Positions 1-11,821 of a DNA stretch of 64,000 nt are shown here, in pieces; within the stretch, counting starts at the first letter, position 1; each line of letters starts with the position of its first letter. The DNA comes from Ifrita kowaldi (lineage: Eukaryota > Chordata > Aves > Passeriformes > Cinclosomatidae). A model generated the notes under the pieces. The model did no database searches. It was not told where the DNA came from and was given only the letters and a program-made list of their open reading frames with translations. The stretch covers positions 57,151-121,150 of the forward strand of contig VZRS01007540.1 of the NCBI GenBank assembly GCA_013398055.1, in the 5' to 3' direction. The position numbers and the translations under genes were made by a program.

Positions 1-37
1 AAAAGGAGACAATATTGGATTTGGCACAGAGCAGGAG

Positions 38-66
<29 letters not shown>
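38..66. repeat. (AC)n microsatellite
   Basis: This is an uninterrupted AC dinucleotide run of 29 bases, likely length-polymorphic. Confidence 0.97.
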
Positions 67-72
<6 letters not shown>

Positions 73-2388
73 GAATGAAACTTCGCTGGTTTTTGGTGTA
101 CAATTAAAGTAACAAGAGTGAACAAAGCCGTTTGCAGAGTGCCAAGCCAGCACTTTGTACAGCTCGTGACAAAACAACAGAGATGTATGGTCTGATGCTT
201 TTATACAGTCTGCAGTGACTGATTATACACTCCCCATTTAGCATTGCAATACATTTAATTGTTGAGGTAAGTGGTTAAAGAAATGAAAAACGCCGGTTAG
301 CTCATTTTGCACAGCACTCGTCAGCGGCTGGAGCTGGATATTACATTCCCAGTGCAAATTACCAGCATTGGCAAGGCTATTTTACAGCTGTTCCGTCTGC
401 AGCCTGCATTGTAATGAAGTTGTGACATGAAATGTTTGTGGAAATTGCAATGAAATGTTAGCTGAAAATATATTAAAGCGGTAAGTGTAGAAAGAGAAAT
501 GAAGTACAACATTTACCCGCTCCAGTGTCTCCTCGGCTCAGGCTGCTGCTTCAGCCCAGATGTGCTGACCTGCCTCCTCCTACCCAACAGCACATCACAG
601 CTGCTCTGCAGCCCATCCTTTGGGCTCAGTTTTTGAACTAAACCTGACCTTATTTACTTTTTAAGCCTCCTTTTTGTTCTCCTGAACCTCTAAGTTCCCT
701 CGGGCTCATGGTCTTCTTTTCTTCCACTCTCATCTCTCTTTCTGCAGACCTCTTGACATCCAGTTGCTGTTTCCTTCCCCACATCCCTCAGATTCATCTC
801 ACTTTCCATGGTTAGACAGGAAAATGAGCTGTTTGGGTTCCCCTGGCAATTGGAGCCTCCCTGGCATCCCCTGTCCTGTGGAATTCCCCTTTTTCTGAGG
901 GTGAGGGAGGTCAAGCTAAGTCAACCTCCCTGCTTGCTGCCCTCATGTTGTCAGCCCATGTTCTGATGCTGTGGTTGGCTCCCTGTTTGCTGACAGCTCA
1001 GAGCCGACCTCGTGCCACCATCATCAAATCAGGTCCAGCAGCACCAAGGAACCCCTGCAAGGGTGTCTTAAACTCCACTTCCATCCCCTTCCATAAATTG
1101 TTAATAAGGTGTCAGTGTCACCCTTAGCACTTTGCGACCTCTCTGACAGCACTTCAGAACTCTTTTTCTTCTTCTTTACCTCTCCATTTTTGCCTCTTTC
1201 TCGTATTTTTCCTTCCCCTTCCCAAGCCCTGCTGATAAAAGCTCTTTCCTTTCCCTGCATCCTTGGCTGTATGCCCCCTCTCCTGTCACCTCCTGCACTT
1301 CAATCTTCCAGGAACAGCCAAGGTAATTTTCACACCTGTTTTGAGAATCAAACCCTCCTCCAAGGGCTGTGTGCCACTTGCTGGAGTCCTAATTTTCCAT
1401 CTTTTCCTTGGAAACCTGTTGTGGGAGGTTTACAACTTGCTTACAGCCATGCAGAGGTACTTGGAATATTTCCATATTTGTAACCAGCACCCATTCAGAC
1501 ACTCCAGTCCCTTGGGGAGCCAGGCTATGAGCTGTGTCTCTGTGCCAGGATATGAACCCATCACAATGTCCAAGGACCTTCCACATATTTCCTGGATTTA
1601 TCCTCAGCGTACGCTGGAAGAATTAAAAAAAAATTCCATCCCCCCCCTCTTTGAAGAAAGAGCTGGAGTGGAAAATGTTCAGCCTAGTCTTGGTAGAAAA
1701 TACAGAATTTTCCAGCATTTACTAGCCTTGTGTATTTAAAGATAGGAGCACTTCAAAGCAACATCTGTTAGTCATGATCTGTATTTACCCTCTCCGGCAC
1801 AATGGGATCCAACTCACGGCTGGGTCATCTGAATGCCCTTCCCATCCCAGCAAACTGAAATGTGTGGATGTACCAGACAAGTTTCTGGGAACTAGACAGT
1901 GTGAGGGGATTTTTCAACCATAAAACAAATGAATATTTTGATTTTCCCCCTTTTTTCCGCTTCCCCTTGTATTTTGAGTACACTAACGCAGGTGAACTCA
2001 CCCCTCCCCGACCCACAGGGGAAAAGGGGCATTATTTCTAAAACTGACCATGCCAGTGCCCAGTGTGGTTGCAGAAATACTGGAGAGCTTCACAAGCCCT
2101 CCAGCTCTTCTCCATGAAGAAAGAGGGTGAAGAAAAGTGGTCTTTGAAGCCCTCTCTGATTCCTGCAGTCCTGTGCCCATGTGTCAGGTGGCCGAGGGAT
2201 CTACATGGCTGTTTTGTGACACAAACTGTGAGTTTTGCAAAAAATATATGAAATAATTGAGTAAAAGACGTGCCTAAAACTTAAAACTGGCCTTCCACAT
2301 TCTCTTAGAACTGCCTGAAAGCCTAAAAGTGCCGTGGCAATCACTTAGTCCAAGCGCTTGTGCCTGTTTAAGAACCCTGTATCCAATC
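67..2388. other. Intergenic sequence downstream of ERG
   Basis: No gene, RNA or repeat family was recognised. Pyrimidine-rich stretches occur around 1150-1230. The open frames here (up to 158 codons) lack recognisable domains and overlap each other on both strands. Confidence 0.7.
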
Positions 2389-2515
2389 TGGCATCTGGAT
2401 ATGGGATTTGGGGACATGGTTTGGGGTGATGCTGGTGGTGCTGGGGTGTCAGTGGGACTGGATGAGCTTGAAGGTCTCTTCCAGCCTTGATGATCCTACA
2501 ATCCTGTGATTCTCA
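2389..2515 (+). mobile_element. CR1 LINE 3'-end fragment
   Basis: The segment from GGGGACATGGTTTGGGG through GTGGGACTGGATGAGCTTGA, ending GATTCT, matches the avian CR1 3' end. It is cut in the duplicated copy (3075-3169), which begins partway into it. Confidence 0.75.
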
Positions 2516-3073
2516 GCAGAGCGGATTTACAGTTTTCTGTGGAGAAAAATGACACCTTCAGCACGAAGAAAATTGGAAATGTATAGGCACTTCTTTGGGG
2601 CAGGATGAGCTGGTGGAACCAAGTGCAGCAAGTTCACTCCAAGGGTTGGGAAAAACCTTCCCAGTGGTCTGCTGGTGGAGACACCTGAGGAAAGGAGGCT
2701 TCTTCAGCTCATGAGAAGAAAATTCCAAAGAAAAAGAGACACGGAAATCCATCTTTTGTCTGCTCAAGCTGCTCACCTTTCAGCCAGGTGGGACTACAAG
2801 TGCATCGCTGCTTGACTGGGAAGAACAGACTCCAGTGTCAAAGAAGTCCTAGATGGGAATGGTTCAGACAGGAGGAGACATCAGGCCTGGCAATGTGCAG
2901 AGACAGGGGGGGAAAAAGAAAAAACAAACAAAAGAAAAAGAAGCAGCGGCCGTTAACAATTGTCAGAGAAGAAGAGGGATAGGTTTGTGAAGTGGAATAT
3001 GTCTAAGCTTGGCAAACACCCAGTCAAAGGGAGCGTGATAACAAACCACAAATATTTGGAAAGCCATAAACAC
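2421..3073. repeat. Direct duplication, copy 1 (653 bp)
   Basis: This is identical to 3075-3727 at a constant offset of 654 bases, except at 2470 (g versus c) and 2947 (c versus t). The copies are separated by the single N at 3074. It includes part of a CR1 3' end and unidentified purine-rich sequence. Confidence 0.97.
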
Positions 3074-3074
3074 N

Positions 3075-3727
3075 TTGGGGTGATGCTGGTGGTGCTGGGG
3101 TGTCAGTGGGACTGGATGAGCTTCAAGGTCTCTTCCAGCCTTGATGATCCTACAATCCTGTGATTCTCAGCAGAGCGGATTTACAGTTTTCTGTGGAGAA
3201 AAATGACACCTTCAGCACGAAGAAAATTGGAAATGTATAGGCACTTCTTTGGGGCAGGATGAGCTGGTGGAACCAAGTGCAGCAAGTTCACTCCAAGGGT
3301 TGGGAAAAACCTTCCCAGTGGTCTGCTGGTGGAGACACCTGAGGAAAGGAGGCTTCTTCAGCTCATGAGAAGAAAATTCCAAAGAAAAAGAGACACGGAA
3401 ATCCATCTTTTGTCTGCTCAAGCTGCTCACCTTTCAGCCAGGTGGGACTACAAGTGCATCGCTGCTTGACTGGGAAGAACAGACTCCAGTGTCAAAGAAG
3501 TCCTAGATGGGAATGGTTCAGACAGGAGGAGACATCAGGCCTGGCAATGTGCAGAGACAGGGGGGGAAAAAGAAAAAACAAACAAAAGAAAAAGAAGCAG
3601 TGGCCGTTAACAATTGTCAGAGAAGAAGAGGGATAGGTTTGTGAAGTGGAATATGTCTAAGCTTGGCAAACACCCAGTCAAAGGGAGCGTGATAACAAAC
3701 CACAAATATTTGGAAAGCCATAAACAC
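3075..3727. repeat. Direct duplication, copy 2 (653 bp)
   Basis: This is the second copy of the 653-bp segment, directly after the N at 3074. It continues into unique sequence at 3728. Because the N lies exactly at the junction, it is probably an unmerged contig overlap and not a true tandem duplication. Confidence 0.97.
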
Positions 3728-4249
3728 TGAGGCAGGCGAGGAACTCCGGAGGGTGATGCATGGGGAGTGCAATCAGAAGGGACTGCAAAATGCAAAAATG
3801 GCAGGAAAACATAAAAAAACCAACCCTTCTTTGACAATCAGATGTGTTGGGCTCTGTGTTATGGGATTGGGTGGAAATACCCTGGAACTGAGACATTTCC
3901 AAAGGAGAAGGTTAAGGAAACATCAGTGAATGTACAGAAGAAAATAGTTCTGTTACAGTGAGGGGCATGGATGGGGTTTCCCAAGCAGAATTCCTCACTG
4001 CTTCCAGGACCGTGCATGGAAAATCATTCTGCCCTTAGGTCTTTATAAAATATATGTGGACCAATATTCTGGCACACAACCCCAAAATTTTCTGAGCCTG
4101 GTTTTGAGAAGTCCTCAGTCCAGTGATTTAAAAGGACCTCTCAGGGCAATTCCTGGCCGAAGAACCCTGGGTGTTTTATTGGTTTTCTTGAAAATATGTG
4201 CCCTTTTCAAAGAATGCTGGGAAGGGAGCCCACAAGAAAGACGGAGAGG
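3728..4249. other. Intergenic sequence, nothing recognised
   Basis: This is single-copy sequence between the duplication and a CR1 fragment. No gene or repeat was recognised. Confidence 0.7.
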
Positions 4250-4536
4250 GACGTTTTACAAGAGCCTGGAGTGCCAGGACAAGGAGGAATGGCTTCAAAC
4301 TGCCAGAGGGCAGGGCTAGATGGGATATTGGGAAGGAATTGTTCCCTGGGAGGGTGGGGAGGCCCTGGCACGGGGTGCCCAGAGAAGCTGTGGTTGCCCC
4401 TGGATCCCTGGAAGTGTCCAAAGAAGTGTCCAAATGTCAAGGATGGGGCTTGGAGCAACCTGGGATAGTGGAAGGTGTCCCTGTTGGAACTTTTATTTCC
4501 CTTCCAACCCAAACCATTCTGTGATGCTATGAAATT
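4250..4536 (+). mobile_element. CR1 LINE fragment
   Basis: The fragment carries the typical CR1 order: GGGATATTGGGAAGGAATTG, TTCCCTGGGAGGGTGGGGAG, then GATCCCTGG, and the 3' end with CCAACCCAAACCATTCTGTG. It is somewhat diverged from the other copies, with a small internal rearrangement near 4420. Confidence 0.92.
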
Positions 4537-7029
4537 AAATTTAGAAACAATTTCCCACATTCCAGTTGGCCCAATATCCTCATTAAGCAGCTCAAAATAC
4601 CCTCATTAACCTTTCTTCAAGCACAGCTCATGCTGGGCCATGCTCTGATGTCCTTCCAGCTGCCAGTGCCTCCAAAGAGAGGTCACAGCACCCAGGGGAC
4701 AGCAGCAGAGCCAGGACACCTCGGAGGACGCAGGCAGGATCTGCTGGGATGATATCCAAGTGCTCCCACCACTGCCCAGAGAGGGAATGAAGAATTTGTG
4801 TTGCATCAGGAGGTAAAATTCAGTCAGGAATTAACTGAACCCTGGGGATGGATGAGGTGCCCTTCTGACTAACCAGCAGTTTAGGGCACCAGAGACTATT
4901 CCCTTGATGTGACCAAAACTTGAGATCATGGGCTCACCAATCATATCATATAGGTAAAGTGGGTGGTTTTTTTTACCCTTAATGCATCTGTAATTAGAAA
5001 TTTATTTTAAAATTATATCGTATCAGGGGCAAGAAATAGTCTGAGATAGAAAAAATTGCAGAAGAGAAATGTAAATCCCTGATGATCCCTGTGTTGCTGT
5101 GGGCAGTTAGAAAGGCTTGTGGAATGCGAGGCACCAAACCTGCACCCTTCAGAATGTGGGTAAGGTTTGCAGCTTGGCTGACAATTGACTTTAAAAGAAA
5201 CTCTAACTCAAAAAAAGGGCCAAAGTTACTAATATTACTGATTTGTGCAAATGTGGGCTCATCAGGACCCTGTTGTCCAGGTGTTAAATGGCAAAGAGAA
5301 AGTCCAGCCAAGGTCTTGGGGTTTGTCTGTGCCTCTTTATGAACATCTCTCATGGTTTGGACAGGGGGTTCCTCAGCTCTGGCTGATCTGGGCTCATCCC
5401 TTGTCATGGTCACAGGGAGACCCTACAAACAATCCCAGTGCAGCACTAGTAGGGTCCCTCCATCCTTCACTCCCCTCTTGCAAAACCCGTGTTTTCCAAG
5501 GCTCCTGGAAGGCAATGAGGAAGGTGTAGCTCTACAAAGGGTGACCATGGCTCACCAGTGAGGTTCCCATGGCTCACCAGTGAGGTTCCCATGGCCAGCT
5601 TGAGGATTTTGCTCTTCCTACGAGGGGACTCCACCAGGCCATCTGCTGTGGCTCCATCCCTGTCCCAGGATGAGGACCCCAATGCCAGGATGTTGTTCCC
5701 ATTGCACAGGACAGCAGCCAGGCAGCAGAGTCTGGAAATCCTGCAGGCACTGGGGATGCTTTGGAGGCCTCCAGGCACGTCTTTGCCAATCTAAACAAAG
5801 GCCTTATTTAAATCTGGCTTTTTAGGGTTTAATTAAAAGCGGGTTCAAAAATGCACTTACCATTTCGGGTTGGAAGCACACATGAAGCAGATAGTGAGGA
5901 TCTGCAGATTTATTTCCACTGAAAGGCAAATTATTATCTTTATAGTCACACGTAGGTGTGCCTGCCATAACTCTGTAGCTTTCTAAAACAGTGACTAACC
6001 TTTTCCAATAATTATTTTTTTCCTTTCTTTTTTTCTTAGAAATACGGACTTACAGTGCTTATTTCCCTGCTCAGGTCTCACACATTGATAACACAATCCT
6101 GTGCTTATAAACTGCCACCCAGACACCCCTAACACAAGGGCCTGGTGAGCTGGCTCCCACTGCTCCCCAAAAAATGGATATGCAGAACATTTCCTATAAA
6201 ACCTAGAACCACACCCATTTTGCCTGGGAAAAAAGAGACAAAAGAACAGCAAAAAGGAGGGATACAGAGGGCTGAGCTGTCTGGGATTCCTGCAGCAAAC
6301 ACTGTGGAGAGCCACTCATAAATGTCAGGGCTGATTTTCCAGACCAGCTCTTCAGATGATGTTGGGAAAGAACGGAGTGATGCCAGTAGGCACCAGATGC
6401 AGTTCTGGGGCCCAGGGTACAGAGTGGGAAGCCTCTGAAGCTAGAAGAGAAAAATAAAAACTCCTGCCCTTTGTAAACAGCCAGGATGGACTGCCATGAC
6501 AAATGAACAAGCTGCCATACACTCCATTCTAAAGAGGGGAATAATGGAAATAATTCATTATTTACTTTATTCACTAATAATGATACAGAATGTACTAAGG
6601 GCAAGGGGGCACGGTAATTCAGCACATGATTCAGGAGGAAGATACATCTCAGGCTGAGATTTTGCAGCATAACTTGATGGCAACAAAAGACAACTTCTAA
6701 GTATCAATACTCTTCCTCAGAGGCCTCCCTTAGGCTTCATTTCCAGTCTTGGGCGTGGAGCTGTTGATGAATTAATTGGGGATTAATTGGGGAGAAGCTC
6801 AGCACAGGAACGGCAAGGCACTGTTAAAGAAGGGCTGGAAGTGTTTTAGCAGAACTGTCTGGAAAAGAAGACACACAGCACCTGTGCACTTCAAACTTAG
6901 GCTGTTTGCTCCTACATTTTCACAACCCCAAAATCCTGGCCTATTTTAACCTGGCGAGTACCAGATCTGGCATGGGTGTCCCCCACAGAAAACGCAAATA
7001 CAAATGCAAACCACAGTGTCAATCTGAAT
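4537..7029. other. Intergenic sequence immediately downstream of ERG
   Basis: This is single-copy DNA between a CR1 fragment and the inferred ERG poly(A) site. It contains a 22-bp tandem repeat (5545-5595). No coding gene was recognised; the longest frames (139-155 codons) show no known domain. Confidence 0.7.
5545..5595. repeat. 22-bp tandem repeat (about 2.3 copies)
   Basis: The unit ccatggctcaccagtgaggt+tc is repeated exactly at 5545-5566 and 5567-5588, followed by a partial third unit. Confidence 0.9.
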
Positions 7030-7051
7030 TGCCATGCTAGGCCAAGCTTAT

Positions 7052-7057
7052 TTTATT
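7052..7057 (-). terminator. Probable ERG polyadenylation signal (AATAAA)
   Basis: The minus strand reads TGTAATAAAATAAGC here, a canonical hexamer about 1.46 kb after the stop codon. Beyond it (about 6985-7020, minus strand) lies a GT-rich run including CTGTGGTTTGCATTTG, as expected for a downstream element. Cleavage would fall around 7022-7042. Other minus-strand AATAAA hexamers exist at 7555-7560, 6566-6571 and 5909-5914; choosing among them needs transcript data. Confidence 0.6.
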
Positions 7058-7168
7058 ACATACATTCTGCAACCTAAGGACTAATATGTTCATAATGTAA
7101 ACATTAAGCATACAGAGTTAAAATTCAAGGCCACGATAGTTTTTTGGATTGTCCCTTTTTTTTTTTTT

Positions 7169-7180
7169 GTGTGTGTGTGT
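7169..7180. repeat. (GT)n run after a 13-base T run in the 3' UTR
   Basis: T run at 7156-7168 followed by six GT units. In the ERG mRNA this reads as CA repeats followed by an A run. Confidence 0.9.
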
Positions 7181-8516
7181 CTTTGGTTGGCCGAGATCAA
7201 CTCGTAGTGTATAAATGCATAAGTTATATAATAATTATATAAAAAGGAAAAAAAAAATAACATTGAACTTGTATACTTCATTCTGACAAACGCACAGCGT
7301 TCGCGACTCGATAAGAAAAACTGGCGCCCGCCTAACAAAAATACTCAGGTGATTTCTGATTTTGGCAGTCAAGGGTTGTCTCTTGCTCTAACCAATAGAA
7401 AACAAACTCCCTTAGTAATGGTGAGGTTCTAACTGGTAACTTTTAAATATCAAACACAATTCCAGTTTTGCTTTTTTTTTTCTTCCCTAAAAAAAAAAAG
7501 AGATGCATATTCTGATTTCTCGCTTTTTCTTCTGCTTTTCCCTTTTTACCACTTTTTATTACTACTAAATCAAGTCTGTTCCTCCTGAAATACTGGGAAT
7601 GGTATAATAGTGAGCAATATGTTTCACAAGTCCAAACAAGCGTTTCTTCATAGTCCCAACACTACCAAGTTTTCAGTCTTTTCAGTCTCTACTGGTCAAG
7701 AAGTCTCTTTCCTCCCCCTCTCACCACCTTCATCCTCCTCTTTCTCCTTCCTGCTTCCTCTGTCAGGTGCAGGCCACTGATCTACAATCATACACTTGCC
7801 CTCCAGCACATTCTCATTTCCCACATTTGGCTCAGGGTTCCTGTAAAACTGTCAAGGAATCTGAAAGTTTGGGTTGTCTTCACAGTTTGAGCAGCTGATT
7901 CGCTCTGATGAATGGATCTCATTTCATTTTAACTCCACCACTGCTGTCCTACTCCAAATCAGCTTCCACACTAACCAGTCTCTTCTGTTGATATGTTTCT
8001 ATTTTTTAAATACAGATAGGCTTTTTCTTCCTTTTTTTTTTTTCCCTTTTCCCTCTCTTTGTAATGATCCATATACTGCATGTTAGGTCACTATTGACTT
8101 ATCCTTATATTGCTGTAGTATAGTCCCAGTTTTGCACTAGCATGATACCAAACTTTACACACAAGCTTATCAACTTTTTAAGACCACCAGCTTCCGTAGG
8201 TTTTCCTTATCATTTCATGCTTCTACCTACAATAGTCTATTGTTGTTTGGTCCACAGAGTCGATACCCATATACATTACATTTTAGTATCTTAATACTTC
8301 TCGGATATTTCCTTTTAAATCCCTACTACAAAGAGTCTTTTTGACATCTATTTTTAACGTGTTTTTTGGGTTTTTTTTTTTCCCAGCCAAACCTTCACTT
8401 GTCTCTTTAGGCACTTTTAATTCGAGTACTCCAACAGAGTTCATTGCGATTCCTCAGGGACCGAATCCCCGTGAGAAGCGTCTTTGCTTTGTCTGGTGTT
8501 TATTTTCCCATCCCGC

Positions 8517-9037
8517 TTAGTAGTAGGTGCCAAGATGAGAAGGCATATGAGCAGCTGGCAGCCTGGTGTTGGGGTAGATCCCTCCAGTCGGCGAATTCCA
8601 GTACGGATTGGGGGCAGCGAAAAAGCTGGAGGATGTTACGGGCAAGGCAGGGGGGTGGGGAGCTACAAAGTTCATCTTCTGCGGGTGCGCGTGGTACGAG
8701 CTCATGTAGGGCAGGTCTGACGGGTATTTGTACATGGACGACTCCGGCGGGTGAGGCTGCAGGGCCTGGGCGATGCCGTGGAAGTCGAATTTGTAGGCGT
8801 AGCGCTTGCCGTGCACCTTGGTCATGATGTTCTTGTCGTAGTAGTAGCGCAGGGCGCGGCTGAGCTTGTCGTAGTTCATGTTGGGCTTGCTCTTGCGCTC
8901 GCCCCAGCGCCGCGCCACCTCGTCGGGGTCCGTCATCTTGAACTCGCCGTTGGTGCCCTCCCAGGTGATGCAGTTGGAGTTGGAGCTGTCCGACAGCAGC
9001 TCCAGCAGGAACTGCCACAGCTGGATCTGCCCGCTCC
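8517..9037 (-). CDS. ERG: ERG terminal coding exon (ETS DNA-binding domain and C-terminal tail)
   Basis: The exon starts after the acceptor CTGCAG, with GG completing a Gly codon, then [14 protein letters not shown]. The stop codon TAA is at 8517-8519 after [10 protein letters not shown]. It carries the complete winged helix-turn-helix ETS domain: helix 1 with [11 protein letters not shown], then [19 protein letters not shown], the helix with [17 protein letters not shown], and recognition helix [13 protein letters not shown], whose two arginines contact the GGAA core. The strand [12 protein letters not shown] closes the domain. The tail ([26 protein letters not shown]) is the C-terminal activation region. 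The exon is clearly GC-richer than its flanks. There are 521 coding bases, with no frameshift or premature stop. Confidence 0.99.
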
Positions 9038-11773
9038 CTGCGGGGAGGAACAAAGCGGGAATGTCAGGGGTAGCGTTAATAATGTCAAGGCATCAGTCCT
9101 GCGGGCTCTCCCCGAGGACCCCATTAGGAAATGTTGTGATGTCGGCTCCTAATTCTTACTATTAACCAGTCCCCCTCCTCCCAGGACCGTCTCACGAAAC
9201 CCTAAAGAGCAGGGATAATTGTAATGTGTCGTGTTTTCCCTCATGTGAGTGGCAGAATGCCATTCCATGGAGCTTTAATTGTTACCTAATGTCAGTCAGC
9301 GCAGACAATTGATGGGGAAATAATACAGTGCTCATTTAGGAAACTAATCTCTAAAGTTCAGCACAAACAGCTTTCACTTGCGTAACACTCTGCTTGTTCT
9401 CACAGCATTATGTTGCAACTAAATGTTCTCTGCTATGGAATGAGCCCACACAAAATGGAGAAGTTTAGAGCAAGCTGGGCCTGTGCCAAACCATATCATC
9501 CCTTTGCAGCATTTGGGGAAATGCAGAACGGAAACTTATTAGCTTGCTGTTGCACTGCATACAACCAGAGGGCAAAACATTTGCAAGAACAGTGAAAAGG
9601 TCCATAAAATACATCTTTGTCATCATTCTGCTTCGAATTGAGTTTAAATGATTATTTCACATTAAGACATAAAATGTTGCTGTTGTATTTTTCTCACTCT
9701 ATGCCAATTCCACCGCAAAAAGAAAATAGCAAAGTCCGCTGTAAACTTTGCAAAAGTGAGGTGGGGCAACAAAATTTGACCACTTCAGACAAGTGAAGGT
9801 AGATTTCAAAGGGCCTTGCCACTGGCAGTCATGTTAGAAGCTTAGCATTTCTTAACAAAGCAGCACTGAAATGATGCAAAATGCAGCTGAAGCAGCTTGC
9901 GACGCAATCTGTTTCACAAGCACGGTGTCAGCAGAATTTGCCAACCAGCCTGGATGTGCTAACTCTGAACTACATCTCTGACCAGGAATCGGTTGGGTTT
10001 CTTTCTTTTTTTTATCCAAACCAGCTCTGTGGGTATAATAAACAAGCTTTTCTTTAGAAAGCTTATAGTAGCAATTACAATATTGAGCTAGAGTAGCATC
10101 TGAAACCCATTAGCAGTTTATACTTCAGTGCAACTGAAACCCATATTCATTTAAATTGTATTTATCCAAACTGGCCTTAATGAATTTCTTCTGTTCCATT
10201 AACATGCATTAAATAAACAAACAAACAAAAGAATCCGTGGTATGAGCAAGGCATGCAAGATTTAATACACCAAACATAACAAGAGGATTAGGCTTTGAAA
10301 ATCAATAAACAGTTCAGCACTGGACAAAACACAAATTTTTGAATAAGCAATCCAACATATGTTCTAACATAAACACTTGCCTTCCAAATGTAATATATAG
10401 TCCTATGAAAATAAATGGTTGCTGTCAATTTCCTTTTAATGAGAGAGTAATTCCACCGATTTATAAACACACAAAACATGTGAAAGCACAGGAATGATGG
10501 CGTGGAGGAATTCCATATCCAAATGTTAAAAAACCATCCCAATCCAGATCGTGTTAGTGTCATCCACAGTAATGAAGTCTACCAAATGGACACTTGATAA
10601 AATTTGAAAAGCCATGATTTACGAACAAATTAAAGGGATGTAGGCCCCCACTTCCAGTTAAGACCAGCGTTGCCTGGAAACCCCCACCACCTCAGGCCAT
10701 TTGGAAAATCCTACCCTTAACACTTAATTACTTTCCTCTGCCACACAAAACTGTTCAGAAAGTCAGCTAATCTAGAACTGTGCTTGATATCACTTGGGAG
10801 AAAGCAACAGGGATCAGCATTTTGCCAATTTCAGGCCTTGAAAAGCCATAGGTTGGTGTAAAAAGAACCACTGTCACTGGGGGCTGAGGAGATCCATGTG
10901 GAACAAGGAATGCCATGCCCTGGGACTGTCCAGGCAAGGGACACAAGTGGAACACACAGTGTCAGTCCCTTGTGGTGGGTTGTGGTGTTGATTGTGGTGC
11001 TGTACAACCACAGCGTGGCCTGCGGACTCGGAGCAGTGAAATCTGCACAATTCCCCATCAGAGCTACTAAATCACCCAGCAGATCCCCTGTCTTTAGCAA
11101 AAACATGCTGGTCCAAGGTTGGACTCGATGGTCCTTGGGGTGTTTTCCAACCTGAATGATTCTGGGAGTCTATGATTCTCTTCTAAGCTACACATCCCTA
11201 TCCACAACGCGCCCCATTGCCTTCTTGAGGTGGGAGAACATTTCTGAAGTGTTTAACCCAATTATTCTTTGCAAATAGATTATACTTCCCTGGTTTGTTT
11301 TTTTTTTTTCTTTTTCCTATATATTTCTGCTGGCTTGGGTTATTCATCCCAAAATTTTGTACTCATCAAGGCCAGTATGATACTGTGTTGTGGATTAACA
11401 GAATCTGGGACACATCTGATGAAGGTTGGTAAGAGATTTGCACCCTTCTGGAGGGGTAACTGGAGACCAGATGGGGTCTCTTACATCCCTTAACCAAATC
11501 TTGATGTTCAGGCAACTGAAGTGAACTCCGTCTTTGAAAGCTGGATTCTTTGGAGGTCCTTTCCAATGTTCATGATTCTAAATTCCTCAGTCTCACCCTT
11601 GTGTAATTTAGAAACCTAATTCTGCAACACACTGGGTATCATCAGCTCCCACTAAATCACACCGAAGAGTGGGAAAATCAGTGACATCACCTCCCAGGTC
11701 TGGTCTTAAAGCTGAAGTGGGGACACACAGCAGTGAAAGGAAAGCCTCCTACATCAGCAAAACCCCTTCTCAC
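9038..11773 (-). other. ERG last intron (2736 bp)
   Basis: This GT-AG intron lies upstream of the terminal exon. It contains a short CR1 3' end (11107-11178) and a possible older CR1 tail near 11540-11580. The part next to the terminal exon (about 9160-9920) is free of recognisable repeats and may be conserved non-coding sequence. Confidence 0.85.
11107..11178 (+). mobile_element. CR1 LINE 3'-end fragment
   Basis: TTGGACTCGATGGTCCTTGG followed by TTTTCCAACCTGAATGATTC and the octamer-like tail TCTATGATTCTC is a severely 5'-truncated CR1 end. Confidence 0.85.
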
Positions 11774-11821
11774 CTGGATTTGCAAGTCGGCTGCTGGTCG
11801 GTCCAAGAATCTGATATGGAT
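11774..11821 (-). CDS. ERG: ERG coding exon, 48 bp (pre-ETS segment)
   Basis: The exon starts after the acceptor TTGTAG with AT, completing an Asp codon. It reads PYQILGPTSSRLANP, plus one base before the donor GTGAGA. It is 48 bp, phase 1-1. The peptide is identical to vertebrate ERG directly before the ETS domain, a region implicated in autoinhibition of DNA binding in ETS factors. It is too short to appear as an open frame; it is identified by peptide match, matching phase and both splice sites. Confidence 0.96.

Larger units (their letters stand above)
7030..8516 (-). other. ERG: ERG 3' UTR
   Basis: This is sequence after the stop codon, extending to the likely poly(A) site. It is AT-rich, free of CR1 and holds several homopolymer runs (for example T runs at 7156-7168 and 8033-8043 on the plus strand, A-rich in the mRNA). 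ATTTA motifs, as found in AU-rich destabilising elements, occur on the minus strand near 7212, 7446, 8008 and 8314. A CpG-rich block at about 7288-7334 stands out. The 5' limit is certain. The 3' limit is inferred from the signal at 7052 and its downstream GT-rich stretch; alternative signals (for example AATAAA at 7555-7560) could give shorter forms. Confidence 0.75.

Noticed and set aside
2558..3636. Repeated identical 72- and 64-codon open frames as a duplicated gene pair
   Set aside because: They are the two copies of the 653-bp duplication around the N, with no domain and no coding signal.
7090..7338. 82-codon minus-strand open frame downstream of the ERG stop
   Set aside because: It lies in the ERG 3' UTR, in low-complexity AT-rich sequence, with no domain; the CpG-rich block is reported as a finding instead.
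8500..9152. Open frames of 133 and 172 codons overlapping the terminal ERG exon on other frames or strand
   Set aside because: They are shadows of the GC-rich ETS-domain coding exon; only the frame ending HLGTYY matches a known protein.
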